The position numbers and the translations under genes are program-made. Below are positions 1-5,308 of a stretch of 5,308 bases of DNA, in pieces; position 1 is the stretch's first letter; every line of letters begins with the position of its first letter. Below the pieces are notes generated by a model. That model saw only the letters and a list, made by a program, of their open reading frames with translations. It had not been told where the DNA came from and made no database searches. The DNA comes from CBDTYW01 sp965364735. Lineage in GTDB: Bacteria; Actinomycetota; Nitriliruptoria; Nitriliruptorales; Nitriliruptoraceae. The stretch spans positions 1-5,308 of the forward strand of contig CBDTYW010000252.1 in the NCBI GenBank assembly GCA_965364735.1, in the 5' to 3' direction.

Positions 1-1520
1 TGCTGCGGTTCTGGCGTGGACACGTCGCCGACCTCGACGGGGAACTGGTCGGCCTCATCACCTGCCACGGCGACGAACCGCTCGACATCCCGTACGGCCG
101 CCGGATCGCCGGATCGATGCTCGCCAACCACCTCTCGTCGCTGCTCGAGCGCGCCGACGCACAGCACTCGGCCGAGGTCGACTCGACGCGTCGCGCGGCG
201 CAGCTGGACGTGCTGCGCGACGCGATCGCGCGACGCGGCACGCCGGAGGCGCTCCAGGCGATGGCAGGCCGCCTGCGCTTGCTCGTCGAGGCCGACATGT
301 TCGTGGCGGTCGACGGACACAACGAGGTCCTCGACGTCGGTCCGGACGTCGAGGTCGAGCCCGACCTCGAGGACATCGTCGAGTGCGCGCGTGAGCTGCT
401 CGGTGACGACGAGCTGTTGGTCATGAGCGACCGGGTCTCGCAGATCACCGGCGCGCTCGACGGGGGCATCCTCGCGCTCCGCGCTGCGGACGACGTCCTG
501 TACGTCTGGTGGCGACGTCCACGCGCACGGACGATCACGTGGGGCGGCAACCCTGCGGGGCACGTTCCCGATGACGACGGGCTGATCCATCCACGCTCGT
601 CCTTCGCGAGATGGACGGAGACGTTGGCGGACGCGAGCGAGCCCTGGGAGGGCTCCGACGGTGACCTCGTCCGGTCCGTCGTCAGCGGGTTGACCGGTGT
701 GTTCGACGATCATGGCGGGATCGACGGGAGCTTCGAGCACGTCCTGACCGCCATCACGGCGCAGAACCGTGAGCTCATGGCGAAGGAACGCGCGACGGCC
801 CAGCAGCGGTCCGACTTCGAGGACTTCACCGCGCTGATGGTCCATGACCTCCGGGGGATGCTGACGTCGATGCGCGGCCACGCCAACGTCGTCCAGCTGA
901 TGCTCGAGGACACGGGCCAGCCGGTGCCCTCGAAGATCAAGCGCTCGCTCGACATCGTCGACCGAAGCGCGGATCACATGAACGTCGTGCTGGCCGATCT
1001 CCACCACTGGGCCCGCGCAGGGCGGAGATTCACGGAGGAGACGGTCGACATGAACCTGGTGGCCCGGGCTGCCGTCAACGCGCTCGAGGCGCGCATCGTC
1101 GAGGTCGGCGCGGCCGTGACCATCGGCGAGCTGCCGACGGTCACCGGCGACGTCACGTTGCTGCGCGAAGGCATCCAGAACCTGGTCGAGAACGCCCTGA
1201 AGTACGCCAGCCCTGATCGCCAGTCGGTGATCCGTGTCGAAGAGGTCACCCCGCGACCCGTCGGCGTGGCCGTGATCTGCGTCCGCGACAACGGCATCGG
1301 GATCGCCGAGGCGGACCTTGCCCGCGTCATGGACGCGTTCCAGCAGATCAACACCGCGTCGGAGGGCTCCGGCCTCGGGTTGTCGTTGGTCGCCAAGATC
1401 GCGGACCGTCATGGCGGCCACTTCTGGCTCGAGAGCGTCGAGGGTGAGGGGACGCGCGCGTTCCTCCGCCTCCCGACGCCGTCGATCGACATCGTCCCAC
1501 CGGTTCGGCGGCTTGTGTGA
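1..1520 (+). CDS. Bacteriophytochrome-like sensor histidine kinase, 5' end outside window
   Basis: A light- or bilin-responsive sensor kinase of the phytochrome family is the best reading. The frame is open from base 3 (505 residues in view), so the ATG at 117 is an internal Met and not the start. Numbering from base 3: residues 1-50 are the end of a GAF domain (GLITCHG at 17-23, matching the phytochrome GLIACHH; His22 aligns with the D-ring-contacting His290 of Deinococcus BphP). Residues 60-235 are a PHY domain with the tongue motifs TWGGNP (179-184) and PRSSF (197-201). A helical linker leads to the dimerisation/phosphoacceptor domain with H-box MVHDLRG, His281. The HATPase shows the N-box NLVENALKYA (393-402), DNGIGI (429-434) and GSGLGL (455-460). 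No membrane segment is seen, so it should be cytosolic. The bilin-binding Cys and PAS domain lie outside the window, so chromophore binding is not shown. The H-box lacks the usual Pro. Its stop overlaps the next gene. Confidence 0.9.
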   Translation, partial: LRFWRGHVADLDGELVGLITCHGDEPLDIPYGRRIAGSMLANHLSSLLERADAQHSAEVDSTRRAAQLDVLRDAIARRGTPEALQAMAGRLRLLVEADMFVAVDGHNEVLDVGPDVEVEPDLEDIVECARELLGDDELLVMSDRVSQITGALDGGILALRAADDVLYVWWRRPRARTITWGGNPAGHVPDDDGLIHPRSSFARWTETLADASEPWEGSDGDLVRSVVSGLTGVFDDHGGIDGSFEHVLTAITAQNRELMAKERATAQQRSDFEDFTALMVHDLRGMLTSMRGHANVVQLMLEDTGQPVPSKIKRSLDIVDRSADHMNVVLADLHHWARAGRRFTEETVDMNLVARAAVNALEARIVEVGAAVTIGELPTVTGDVTLLREGIQNLVENALKYASPDRQSVIRVEEVTPRPVGVAVICVRDNGIGIAEADLARVMDAFQQINTASEGSGLGLSLVAKIADRHGGHFWLESVEGEGTRAFLRLPTPSIDIVPPVRRLV

Positions 1521-2329
1521 ACAGCCGGGGGCTTCGTGAGCGCTACGGATCGCTCGGCGTCGTCGCCGGTGCCGGCGTCGGCATCGGCGCGGCCTACGCG
1601 CGACTGCTCGCGCGCGAAGGGCTCAACCTCGTCCTCGTGTCGCTTCCGACGGAGCCGCTCGACGACCTCGCCGTGGAGCTGCGCCGTCGCCACGACGTCA
1701 CCGTCGAGATCGTCCACGGCGACGTGACCGAGGAGGCCACGCTCGAGGTCATGGGCATGGCCATCGCGGGCCGCCCCGTCGGCGTGCTCGTCTGCAACGC
1801 GGCGCTCAGCCGCATCGGCGCGTTCGTCGAGCAGGACGAGGAAGTGCTCGTCGCCCAGATACGGATCAACGCCGAGGCGCCCGTCCGCATGATCCGACGG
1901 ACGCTCCCCCGGATGCTCAACGCCGGCCGCGGGGCGATCGTGCTGATGAGCTCGATGTCCGCGCTGCAGGGCACCCCGCTGATCGCGACGTACGCAGCGA
2001 CGAAGGCCTTCAACCTCGAGCTCGGCCTCTCCCTCTGGGGCGAGCTGGGCCAGCACGGCATCGACGTGCTGACCTGCATCCCCGGAGCCGTCGACACGCC
2101 GGGGTTCCGGGCGTCCGCGCCCCGGGGTGGCGCGAAGCCGATGTCTGCCACCGCGGTCGCGAGCGCGGCCCTCGACGCCCTCGGCACCACCCCGACCGTC
2201 GTACCCGGCCGGCTCAACAAGGGCGTCAGCGCGGTGTTCTCCAACCTCATGTCTCGCCGCCGCGCCACGAAGGTCATGGGCCAGCTGACGAGCAAGATGT
2301 ACGGCGGGAAGCCCAGCTCGATCAGCTGA
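1517..2329 (+). CDS. Classical short-chain dehydrogenase/reductase (SDR, DltE-like)
   Basis: A cytosolic NAD(P)-dependent oxidoreductase of 270 residues, normal for a classical SDR; the substrate is unknown. It has the Rossmann glycine motif G18-x3-G22-x-G24, Asp69 after beta-3, Asn94 in a CNAA version of the NNAG motif, Asn118, Ser146, Tyr159 and Lys163 (YAATK). Ser-Tyr spacing is 13 as in active enzymes, so the Asn-Ser-Tyr-Lys tetrad is complete. PGAVDTPG follows at about 189-196. The GTG start at 1517 gives the usual family N-terminus (LRERYGS just before the first beta strand) and overlaps the kinase TGA by four bases (GTGA). A weak GGCGG sits five bases upstream, so translational coupling to the kinase is likely. 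Oddities are Ala17 where TGxxxGxG enzymes have Thr, and Ser-Leu after beta-2, with neither the Arg typical of NADP enzymes nor the Asp typical of NAD enzymes. Its stop lies within an 8-bp overlap with the convergent dehydrogenase gene. Confidence 0.9.
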   Translation: MNSRGLRERYGSLGVVAGAGVGIGAAYARLLAREGLNLVLVSLPTEPLDDLAVELRRRHDVTVEIVHGDVTEEATLEVMGMAIAGRPVGVLVCNAALSRIGAFVEQDEEVLVAQIRINAEAPVRMIRRTLPRMLNAGRGAIVLMSSMSALQGTPLIATYAATKAFNLELGLSLWGELGQHGIDVLTCIPGAVDTPGFRASAPRGGAKPMSATAVASAALDALGTTPTVVPGRLNKGVSAVFSNLMSRRRATKVMGQLTSKMYGGKPSSIS

Positions 2330-2334
2330 CGAGC
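2316..2334. terminator. Inverted repeat at the convergent gene ends, possible weak bidirectional terminator
   Basis: GCTCG (2316-2320) and CGAGC (2330-2334) flank the perfect palindrome TCAGCTGA (2322-2329), with one extra A at 2321. As RNA from either strand this can fold into a stem of about seven pairs with one bulge and the loop AGCT. There is no U-tract on either side, so it is not a canonical intrinsic terminator. Its place exactly at two converging stop codons is the main argument for a role. It could equally be a by-product of two overlapping coding ends. Confidence 0.25.
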
Positions 2335-3290
2335 GCGGCGGCCAGCAGGTCCTGGAGCTCGTGGGTGGTACGGCCATCGGCGAGCAGGACGTGGGCGCGC
2401 TTGTGCAGGAGGTGGACGTCGACCTCCCACGTGAAGCCCATTCCGCCGTGGACCTGAATCGCGGACTTGCCGTTCTCGACGGCGGCGTCGCCGGCGCGCA
2501 GGACCGCGCTGGCGATCTCGCGGCCACGGCCGGGCAGGCTCGCGTCGTCGAGGTGGACGGCCGCGGAGTAGAGCTGGGCACGGGCGATCTCGGTGCGGGC
2601 GAGCATGTCCGCGCAGAGGTGCTTCACGGCCTGGAACGCACCGATCACGGTGCCGAACTGCTCACGTTCCTTGGCGTACTTCACAGCCATCGTGGTGGCG
2701 CGCTCGGAGAGCCCGACGAGCAGCGCCGCGCGGAGGACGTCGTGCCGGTCGCGCCATTCGGCGGCAGCGTCCGCGGCGGCGATCTGGGTGCCCTGCGGGA
2801 GATCGGCGACATGCCAGACCGGGGTGGCCGGGTCCAGCGGGCGCTCGGCGCCGACGCCGGTGAGCGTCGACGGGTCGAGCTGCCAGATCCCGGCGTCGTC
2901 GACGACCAGCAGGACGTCGAGCCCGGGGAGGTTCGCGACGACGCCGCGGCAGCGGTCGCGGTCGACCGCGCCCACGACGGTCGTGCCCTCGGCAGCTCCG
3001 TCGACCAGCCCTGCCGCGAGGTGCTGGGCGATCAGCGGTCCCGGCGTGGCCGCGACGCCGAGCTGCTCGAACACGACGGCAGCATGGGTGAAGCCGAGGT
3101 CGAGCCCGCCCTCGCCCTCGGCGAGGCGCAGCGCGAACACGCCGGACTCGGCGAGCTCGGAGATGCCGGCCCGGTCGACGCCGGCGGTGTCCGCGGCAGC
3201 GCGGACACGGTCGAGGTCGAAGCGGGCGTCGAGCAGCTCACGGATGCCCTGCTGGAGGGCCTGCTCGTCGGCGTCGAGGTCGAGATGCAT
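2322..3290 (-). CDS. Acyl-CoA dehydrogenase, small FadE-like subunit of a probable heteromeric enzyme
   Basis: A 322-residue acyl-CoA dehydrogenase homologue, shorter than the usual 380 or so. It probably forms an alpha2beta2 complex with the larger dehydrogenase encoded just upstream. Residues 1-100 are the N-terminal helical domain (GGLDLGFTHAAVVFEQLG at 61-78). Residues 100-175 are a reduced, poorly conserved middle beta domain. Residues 180-322 are the C-terminal helical domain with REQFGTVIGAFQAVKH (209-224), whose Arg/Gln/Phe-Gly contact FAD in this family, and QVHGGMGFTWE (279-289). No catalytic Glu appears at either known site: Arg187 falls near the helix-G position, and LLADG replaces YEGT near 302-306. 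This fits a FAD-binding, non-basic subunit such as the small subunits of mycobacterial ChsE pairs. The ATG at 3290 is preceded by GGAG at five bases. The gene follows the large subunit by 71 bases. A stand-alone degenerate dehydrogenase is the alternative. Confidence 0.87.
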   Translation of the reverse strand: MHLDLDADEQALQQGIRELLDARFDLDRVRAAADTAGVDRAGISELAESGVFALRLAEGEGGLDLGFTHAAVVFEQLGVAATPGPLIAQHLAAGLVDGAAEGTTVVGAVDRDRCRGVVANLPGLDVLLVVDDAGIWQLDPSTLTGVGAERPLDPATPVWHVADLPQGTQIAAADAAAEWRDRHDVLRAALLVGLSERATTMAVKYAKEREQFGTVIGAFQAVKHLCADMLARTEIARAQLYSAAVHLDDASLPGRGREIASAVLRAGDAAVENGKSAIQVHGGMGFTWEVDVHLLHKRAHVLLADGRTTHELQDLLAAALVS

Positions 3291-3294
3291 GTCG

Positions 3295-3301
3295 TCTCCG
3301 G
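3295..3301 (-). promoter_or_regulatory. Ribosome binding site of the small acyl-CoA dehydrogenase gene
   Basis: On the coding strand this reads CCGGAGA, with GGAG ending five bases before the ATG at 3290. It is the clearest Shine-Dalgarno sequence in the window. It supports this start and suggests that the small subunit gene is initiated independently, whereas the large subunit gene seems to rely on coupling to the gene before it. Confidence 0.65.
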
Positions 3302-3305
3302 ATCG

Positions 3306-3375
3306 TTGGTCGCGGGGTTTCAGGCGCGGCGTGTCAGGCGCGGGGTGTCAGGCGCGGGGTGTCAGGCGCGAGCGC
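3306..3375. repeat. 14-bp tandem repeat array between the two dehydrogenase genes
   Basis: The + strand unit is TCAGGCGCGGGGTG. Copies begin at 3320 (one mismatch), 3334 and 3348 (both exact); a partial copy begins at 3362 (first nine bases match) and a degenerate copy covers 3306-3319 (about 10 of 14). Read on the - strand, every full unit carries a TGA. The first of these (3364-3362) is the stop codon of the large dehydrogenase. The others follow at 14-base steps and so fall in all three frames. The array fills most of the 71-base spacer but stops short of the ribosome binding site of the next gene. Replication slippage is the likely origin; a regulatory role is not shown. Confidence 0.9.
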
Positions 3376-4558
3376 CGTCCTTGGGCAGGCCGAGCACGCG
3401 CTCGCCGAGGATGTTGCGCTGGATCTGGGTCGTGCCCGCGGCGATCGCGATCGAGATCCCGTGGAAGAGGCTGCGGACGTGCTTGCCGCCCTGTTGTCCG
3501 GCGAAGTCGTCGAGGCTGAGCGCGGCAGGTCCGAGGACGTCGAGCGCGAGCTCGCCCATCTTCTTGCGGGTCTCCGGGTAGACGAGCTTGAAGACGCTGC
3601 CGCCGTAGCCGGGGACGCCGCTCGCGGCGGCCTGCGAGATGTTGCGCCGCGTCAACGCCCAGAGCGCGGTGAAGTCGGCGTTGAGCTGGCCGAACTTCCG
3701 GCGGACGTCCGTGTCGTCCCACACGATCTCGCCGTGCACGCGGGTGGTCTTCGCGACGTTCGCGAGCTGCTCCAGCAGGAGCCGACACTCGAGCAGCTCG
3801 GAGACGAACGCCGTCCCGCGCTCGAACGAGAACGTGACCATCGCGACGCGCCAGCCGTCGTTCTCCTCGCCGACGCGGTTGGCGACCGGGATGCGCACGT
3901 CGTCGAGGAAGACCTCGCTGAACTCCTCGGACCCGACGATCGTGCGCATCGGTCGGACCTCGACGCCGGGCGTCTTCATGTCCAGCGTCAGCCACGTGAT
4001 GCCGCGGTGCTTGCGGGCGTCCGGGTCGGTCCGGACCAGCAGCTCGCACCAGTCGGCGACCTGCGCGTGCGACGTCCAGATCTTCGAGCCGTTGACGACG
4101 TAGTGATCGCCGTCGAGCACTGCCTTGGTCTGCAGCGAGGCGAGGTCGGAACCGGCGTCGGGCTCGCTGAAGCCCTGGCACCACACCTCGGATCCGTCGA
4201 GGATCTTCGGGAGGTAACGGGCCCGCTGCTCGTCCGTTCCGCAGGCATTGATCGTCGGGCCAGCGTGCAGGAGCCCGACGAAGTTCGTGCCGATGTACGG
4301 CGCGCCCGCGGCCTCGGTCTCCTCGAGGTAGATCAGGTGCTCGGTCGGCGTGGCGCCGCGTCCGCCCGCCTCGGTCGGCCAGTCGATGCCCGCGTACCCG
4401 GCGGCGTGCAGGGTCTGCTGCCAGAGCTGCCCGTACTCGCGTCGACCGGGCCAGTCGTTGGCGTCGGGTGCTTCGGGCAGCGTCGGCAGGGTCGCGGACA
4501 GCCACTCGCGCAGGTCCTTGCGGAACTGGATCTCGGCGTCGGTGTTCTTCAGATCCAT
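3362..4558 (-). CDS. Acyl-CoA dehydrogenase, large FadE-like subunit of a probable heteromeric enzyme
   Basis: A 398-residue flavin-dependent acyl-CoA dehydrogenase that would introduce the alpha,beta double bond into an acyl-CoA in beta-oxidation. Residues 1-120 are the N-terminal helical domain (GYAGIDWPTEAGG at 54-66). Residues 121-235 are the beta domain with WCQGFSEPDAGSDLAS (126-141) and GSKIWTSHA (157-165), flavin and substrate contacts in the family. Residues 236-398 are the C-terminal helices ending in AAGTTQIQRNILGERVLGLP. The YEGT Glu of medium-chain enzymes is Ala374 here. Glu246 in SFERG aligns with the helix-G base of isovaleryl-CoA dehydrogenase (LERLVLA) and is the probable catalytic base. 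The R-x-QFG motif is absent but present in the neighbouring small subunit, so the two likely make one enzyme, as in the FadE26-FadE27 type pair. The ATG at 4558 is one base after the previous stop (TGACATG). The frame is open upstream to 4705, but that stretch is an Arg/Ser/Pro-rich shadow of the preceding gene. Confidence 0.92.
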   Translation of the reverse strand: MDLKNTDAEIQFRKDLREWLSATLPTLPEAPDANDWPGRREYGQLWQQTLHAAGYAGIDWPTEAGGRGATPTEHLIYLEETEAAGAPYIGTNFVGLLHAGPTINACGTDEQRARYLPKILDGSEVWCQGFSEPDAGSDLASLQTKAVLDGDHYVVNGSKIWTSHAQVADWCELLVRTDPDARKHRGITWLTLDMKTPGVEVRPMRTIVGSEEFSEVFLDDVRIPVANRVGEENDGWRVAMVTFSFERGTAFVSELLECRLLLEQLANVAKTTRVHGEIVWDDTDVRRKFGQLNADFTALWALTRRNISQAAASGVPGYGGSVFKLVYPETRKKMGELALDVLGPAALSLDDFAGQQGGKHVRSLFHGISIAIAAGTTQIQRNILGERVLGLPKDGARA

Positions 4559-4559
4559 G

Positions 4560-5308
4560 TCACCAGAGCCTGTCGACGTGGGTGTCGGTGCCGGGCACCG
4601 TGCGATGGAAGGGCGATGAGAACTGGATCTCGCCGAGCCCGGTGGCGGCGAACGTCTCGGCGTGCCCGAGCAGCGTCTGCCCCCACGCGACGACCGGGTC
4701 GACATCGCAGAAGTAGAGATGGATGAACCTGCCGGCGCCGTCGTCGGATGCGTCGACGCCGGGCGCGCTTCCCGGCATCGGCAGCAACGACATCTTCACA
4801 ACCTGCGACACGCGGGTGCCCGCGATCGTCGCCGGGAGATGCTCGTCGCGGTACCACGTGTCGACGTCGGCCGGATCGACGCCGTCGGCGGTCTGGCCGA
4901 CCACCATGGCGATCCCGGCATACGGGTGGTCGAGCGCCAGCGCGGTCGGCACGCCGTCGACGTCACGGTGCACGGTCCAGTCGTGCTGCCAGAGCTTCGT
5001 CATGACGTGCTCGCGCTCGTCGAACATCCGGCCAGCGGCGTGAAGCTCGTGGACGGTCGTGCCGGCCCAGCGCATCCAGGCCTCGTGCTGGCCGTCCTGG
5101 ATCCAGTAGAGCGACACGAAGCTGCCGCGGTCGGCGGGTCCGGTGAGCTGGGACTCGGCGGGCGCGCGCAGCTGCTTCAGGTCGCGGGTGGCGACGAAAC
5201 GTCCACCGGAGAAGCAGTCGGCGCCGATCAGGCAGCCACCGTAGAAGTGGTCGCGCTCGTACCAGCGGTTGTAGTCGACCTCATGGACACGGTGCGGCTC
5301 GACCAGGG
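4560..5308 (-). CDS. Tandem EthD-like/dimeric alpha-beta barrel protein, N-terminus outside window
   Basis: A protein of unknown function with two related ferredoxin-like (EthD/dimeric alpha-beta barrel type) repeats. The frame is open to the window edge with 248 residues in view, so the GTG at 5117 is internal and not the start. In-window residues 7-30 read VHEVDYNRWYERDHFYGG and on; residues 143-160 read VDPADVDTWYRDEHLPAT. The shared pattern is V-x-(3)-D-x-x-x-WY-x-x-x/E-H. Each is followed by a late strand and helix of the same style: GSFVSLYWI then W77/W80, and GRFIHLYF then W208. Pseudo-dimer folding from one chain is therefore likely. No signal peptide or membrane segment is visible. 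Few residues are probably missing, since the first motif normally lies close to the N-terminus in this fold. Its TGA ends one base before the large dehydrogenase ATG, so it should share that operon. Family members include small enzymes and accessory proteins of catabolic pathways; no specific reaction can be assigned. Confidence 0.75.
   Translation of the reverse strand, partial: LVEPHRVHEVDYNRWYERDHFYGGCLIGADCFSGGRFVATRDLKQLRAPAESQLTGPADRGSFVSLYWIQDGQHEAWMRWAGTTVHELHAAGRMFDEREHVMTKLWQHDWTVHRDVDGVPTALALDHPYAGIAMVVGQTADGVDPADVDTWYRDEHLPATIAGTRVSQVVKMSLLPMPGSAPGVDASDDGAGRFIHLYFCDVDPVVAWGQTLLGHAETFAATGLGEIQFSSPFHRTVPGTDTHVDRLW

Noticed and set aside
117..119. ATG at 117 as the start of the histidine kinase
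   Set aside because: The frame stays open to the window start and the residues before it (GLITCHG and on) match the phytochrome GAF domain, so this Met is internal.
1409..2581. 390-residue - strand open frame opposite the SDR
   Set aside because: The opposite strand encodes a complete SDR with its full catalytic tetrad; this frame has low complexity and no motif.
3306..3375. The 14-bp array as a CRISPR or attachment site
   Set aside because: The units are directly adjacent without spacers and too short for CRISPR repeats. No integrase or mobile element is nearby.
3365..3376. Short hairpin GGCGC-GA-GCGCC at the end of the large dehydrogenase gene as a terminator
   Set aside because: The stem is only five pairs with a two-base loop and no U-tract, and the downstream gene has its own ribosome binding site in what looks like the same operon.
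2361..3581. Long + strand open frame of 406 residues opposite the dehydrogenase genes
   Set aside because: It runs antisense to two well-supported dehydrogenases, crosses the tandem repeat, and shows no recognisable domain. Long antisense open frames are expected in G+C-rich coding DNA.
3348..4505. 385-residue - strand open frame overlapping the large dehydrogenase in another frame
   Set aside because: It is an Arg/Ala-rich shadow; the alternative frame carries all the acyl-CoA dehydrogenase motifs.
4559..4705. N-terminal extension of the large dehydrogenase up to 4705
   Set aside because: The added 49 residues are Ser/Arg/Pro-rich and lie fully inside the EthD-like gene in another frame. 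The ATG at 4558 fits the family N-terminus.
3359..4726. Long + strand open frame of 455 residues opposite the large dehydrogenase
   Set aside because: It is the mirror of a conserved coding region, rich in Arg, Asp, Val and Leu, with no domain motif.
5115..5117. GTG at 5117 as the start of the EthD-like gene
   Set aside because: The frame is open beyond it and the 63 upstream residues contain the first WYxxxH repeat that matches the second half of the protein.

Overview
The window looks like chromosomal DNA from a high-GC Gram-positive bacterium (Actinomycetota). The sequence is strongly G+C-rich, codon third positions are almost all G or C, and genes are packed with overlapping or touching stops and starts. 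The gene types also fit: a paired large/small FadE-like acyl-CoA dehydrogenase, a DltE-like short-chain dehydrogenase and a bacteriophytochrome-type kinase. No species can be named from the sequence alone. It holds five protein genes, two of them cut by the window edges. I saw no RNA genes, mobile elements or CRISPR arrays, and no gene-free stretch longer than 71 bases.

Left half, + strand (1-2329). The 3' part of a bacteriophytochrome-like sensor histidine kinase carries the end of a GAF domain, a PHY domain with the WGG and PRxSF tongue motifs, a His phosphoacceptor domain and an HATPase. Its stop overlaps the GTG start of a classical short-chain dehydrogenase/reductase (SDR) by four bases, so the two are probably co-translated. 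No response regulator or heme oxygenase lies in the window.

Right half, - strand (5308 down to 2322). This reads as one operon in three steps. First comes a protein with two EthD-like/dimeric alpha-beta barrel repeats, cut at its N-terminus by the window end. One base later comes a 398-residue acyl-CoA dehydrogenase. After a 71-base spacer made largely of a 14-bp tandem repeat comes a shorter 322-residue acyl-CoA dehydrogenase. The features expected of one full enzyme appear split between the two dehydrogenases: the putative catalytic Glu is in the large one and the R-x-QFG flavin motif is in the small one. This is the pattern of the alpha2beta2 dehydrogenases known from actinobacterial steroid side-chain beta-oxidation. 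The actual substrate here is not shown.

The two transcription units converge tail to tail. Their stop codons share an 8-bp perfect palindrome (2322-2329), leaving no room for a conventional terminator between them. I find no clear evidence of a wholly new system. The most unusual points are the photoreceptor kinase/SDR coupling, the stop-codon-carrying 14-bp repeat array between the dehydrogenase genes, the internally duplicated EthD-like protein, and the palindromic shared stop.
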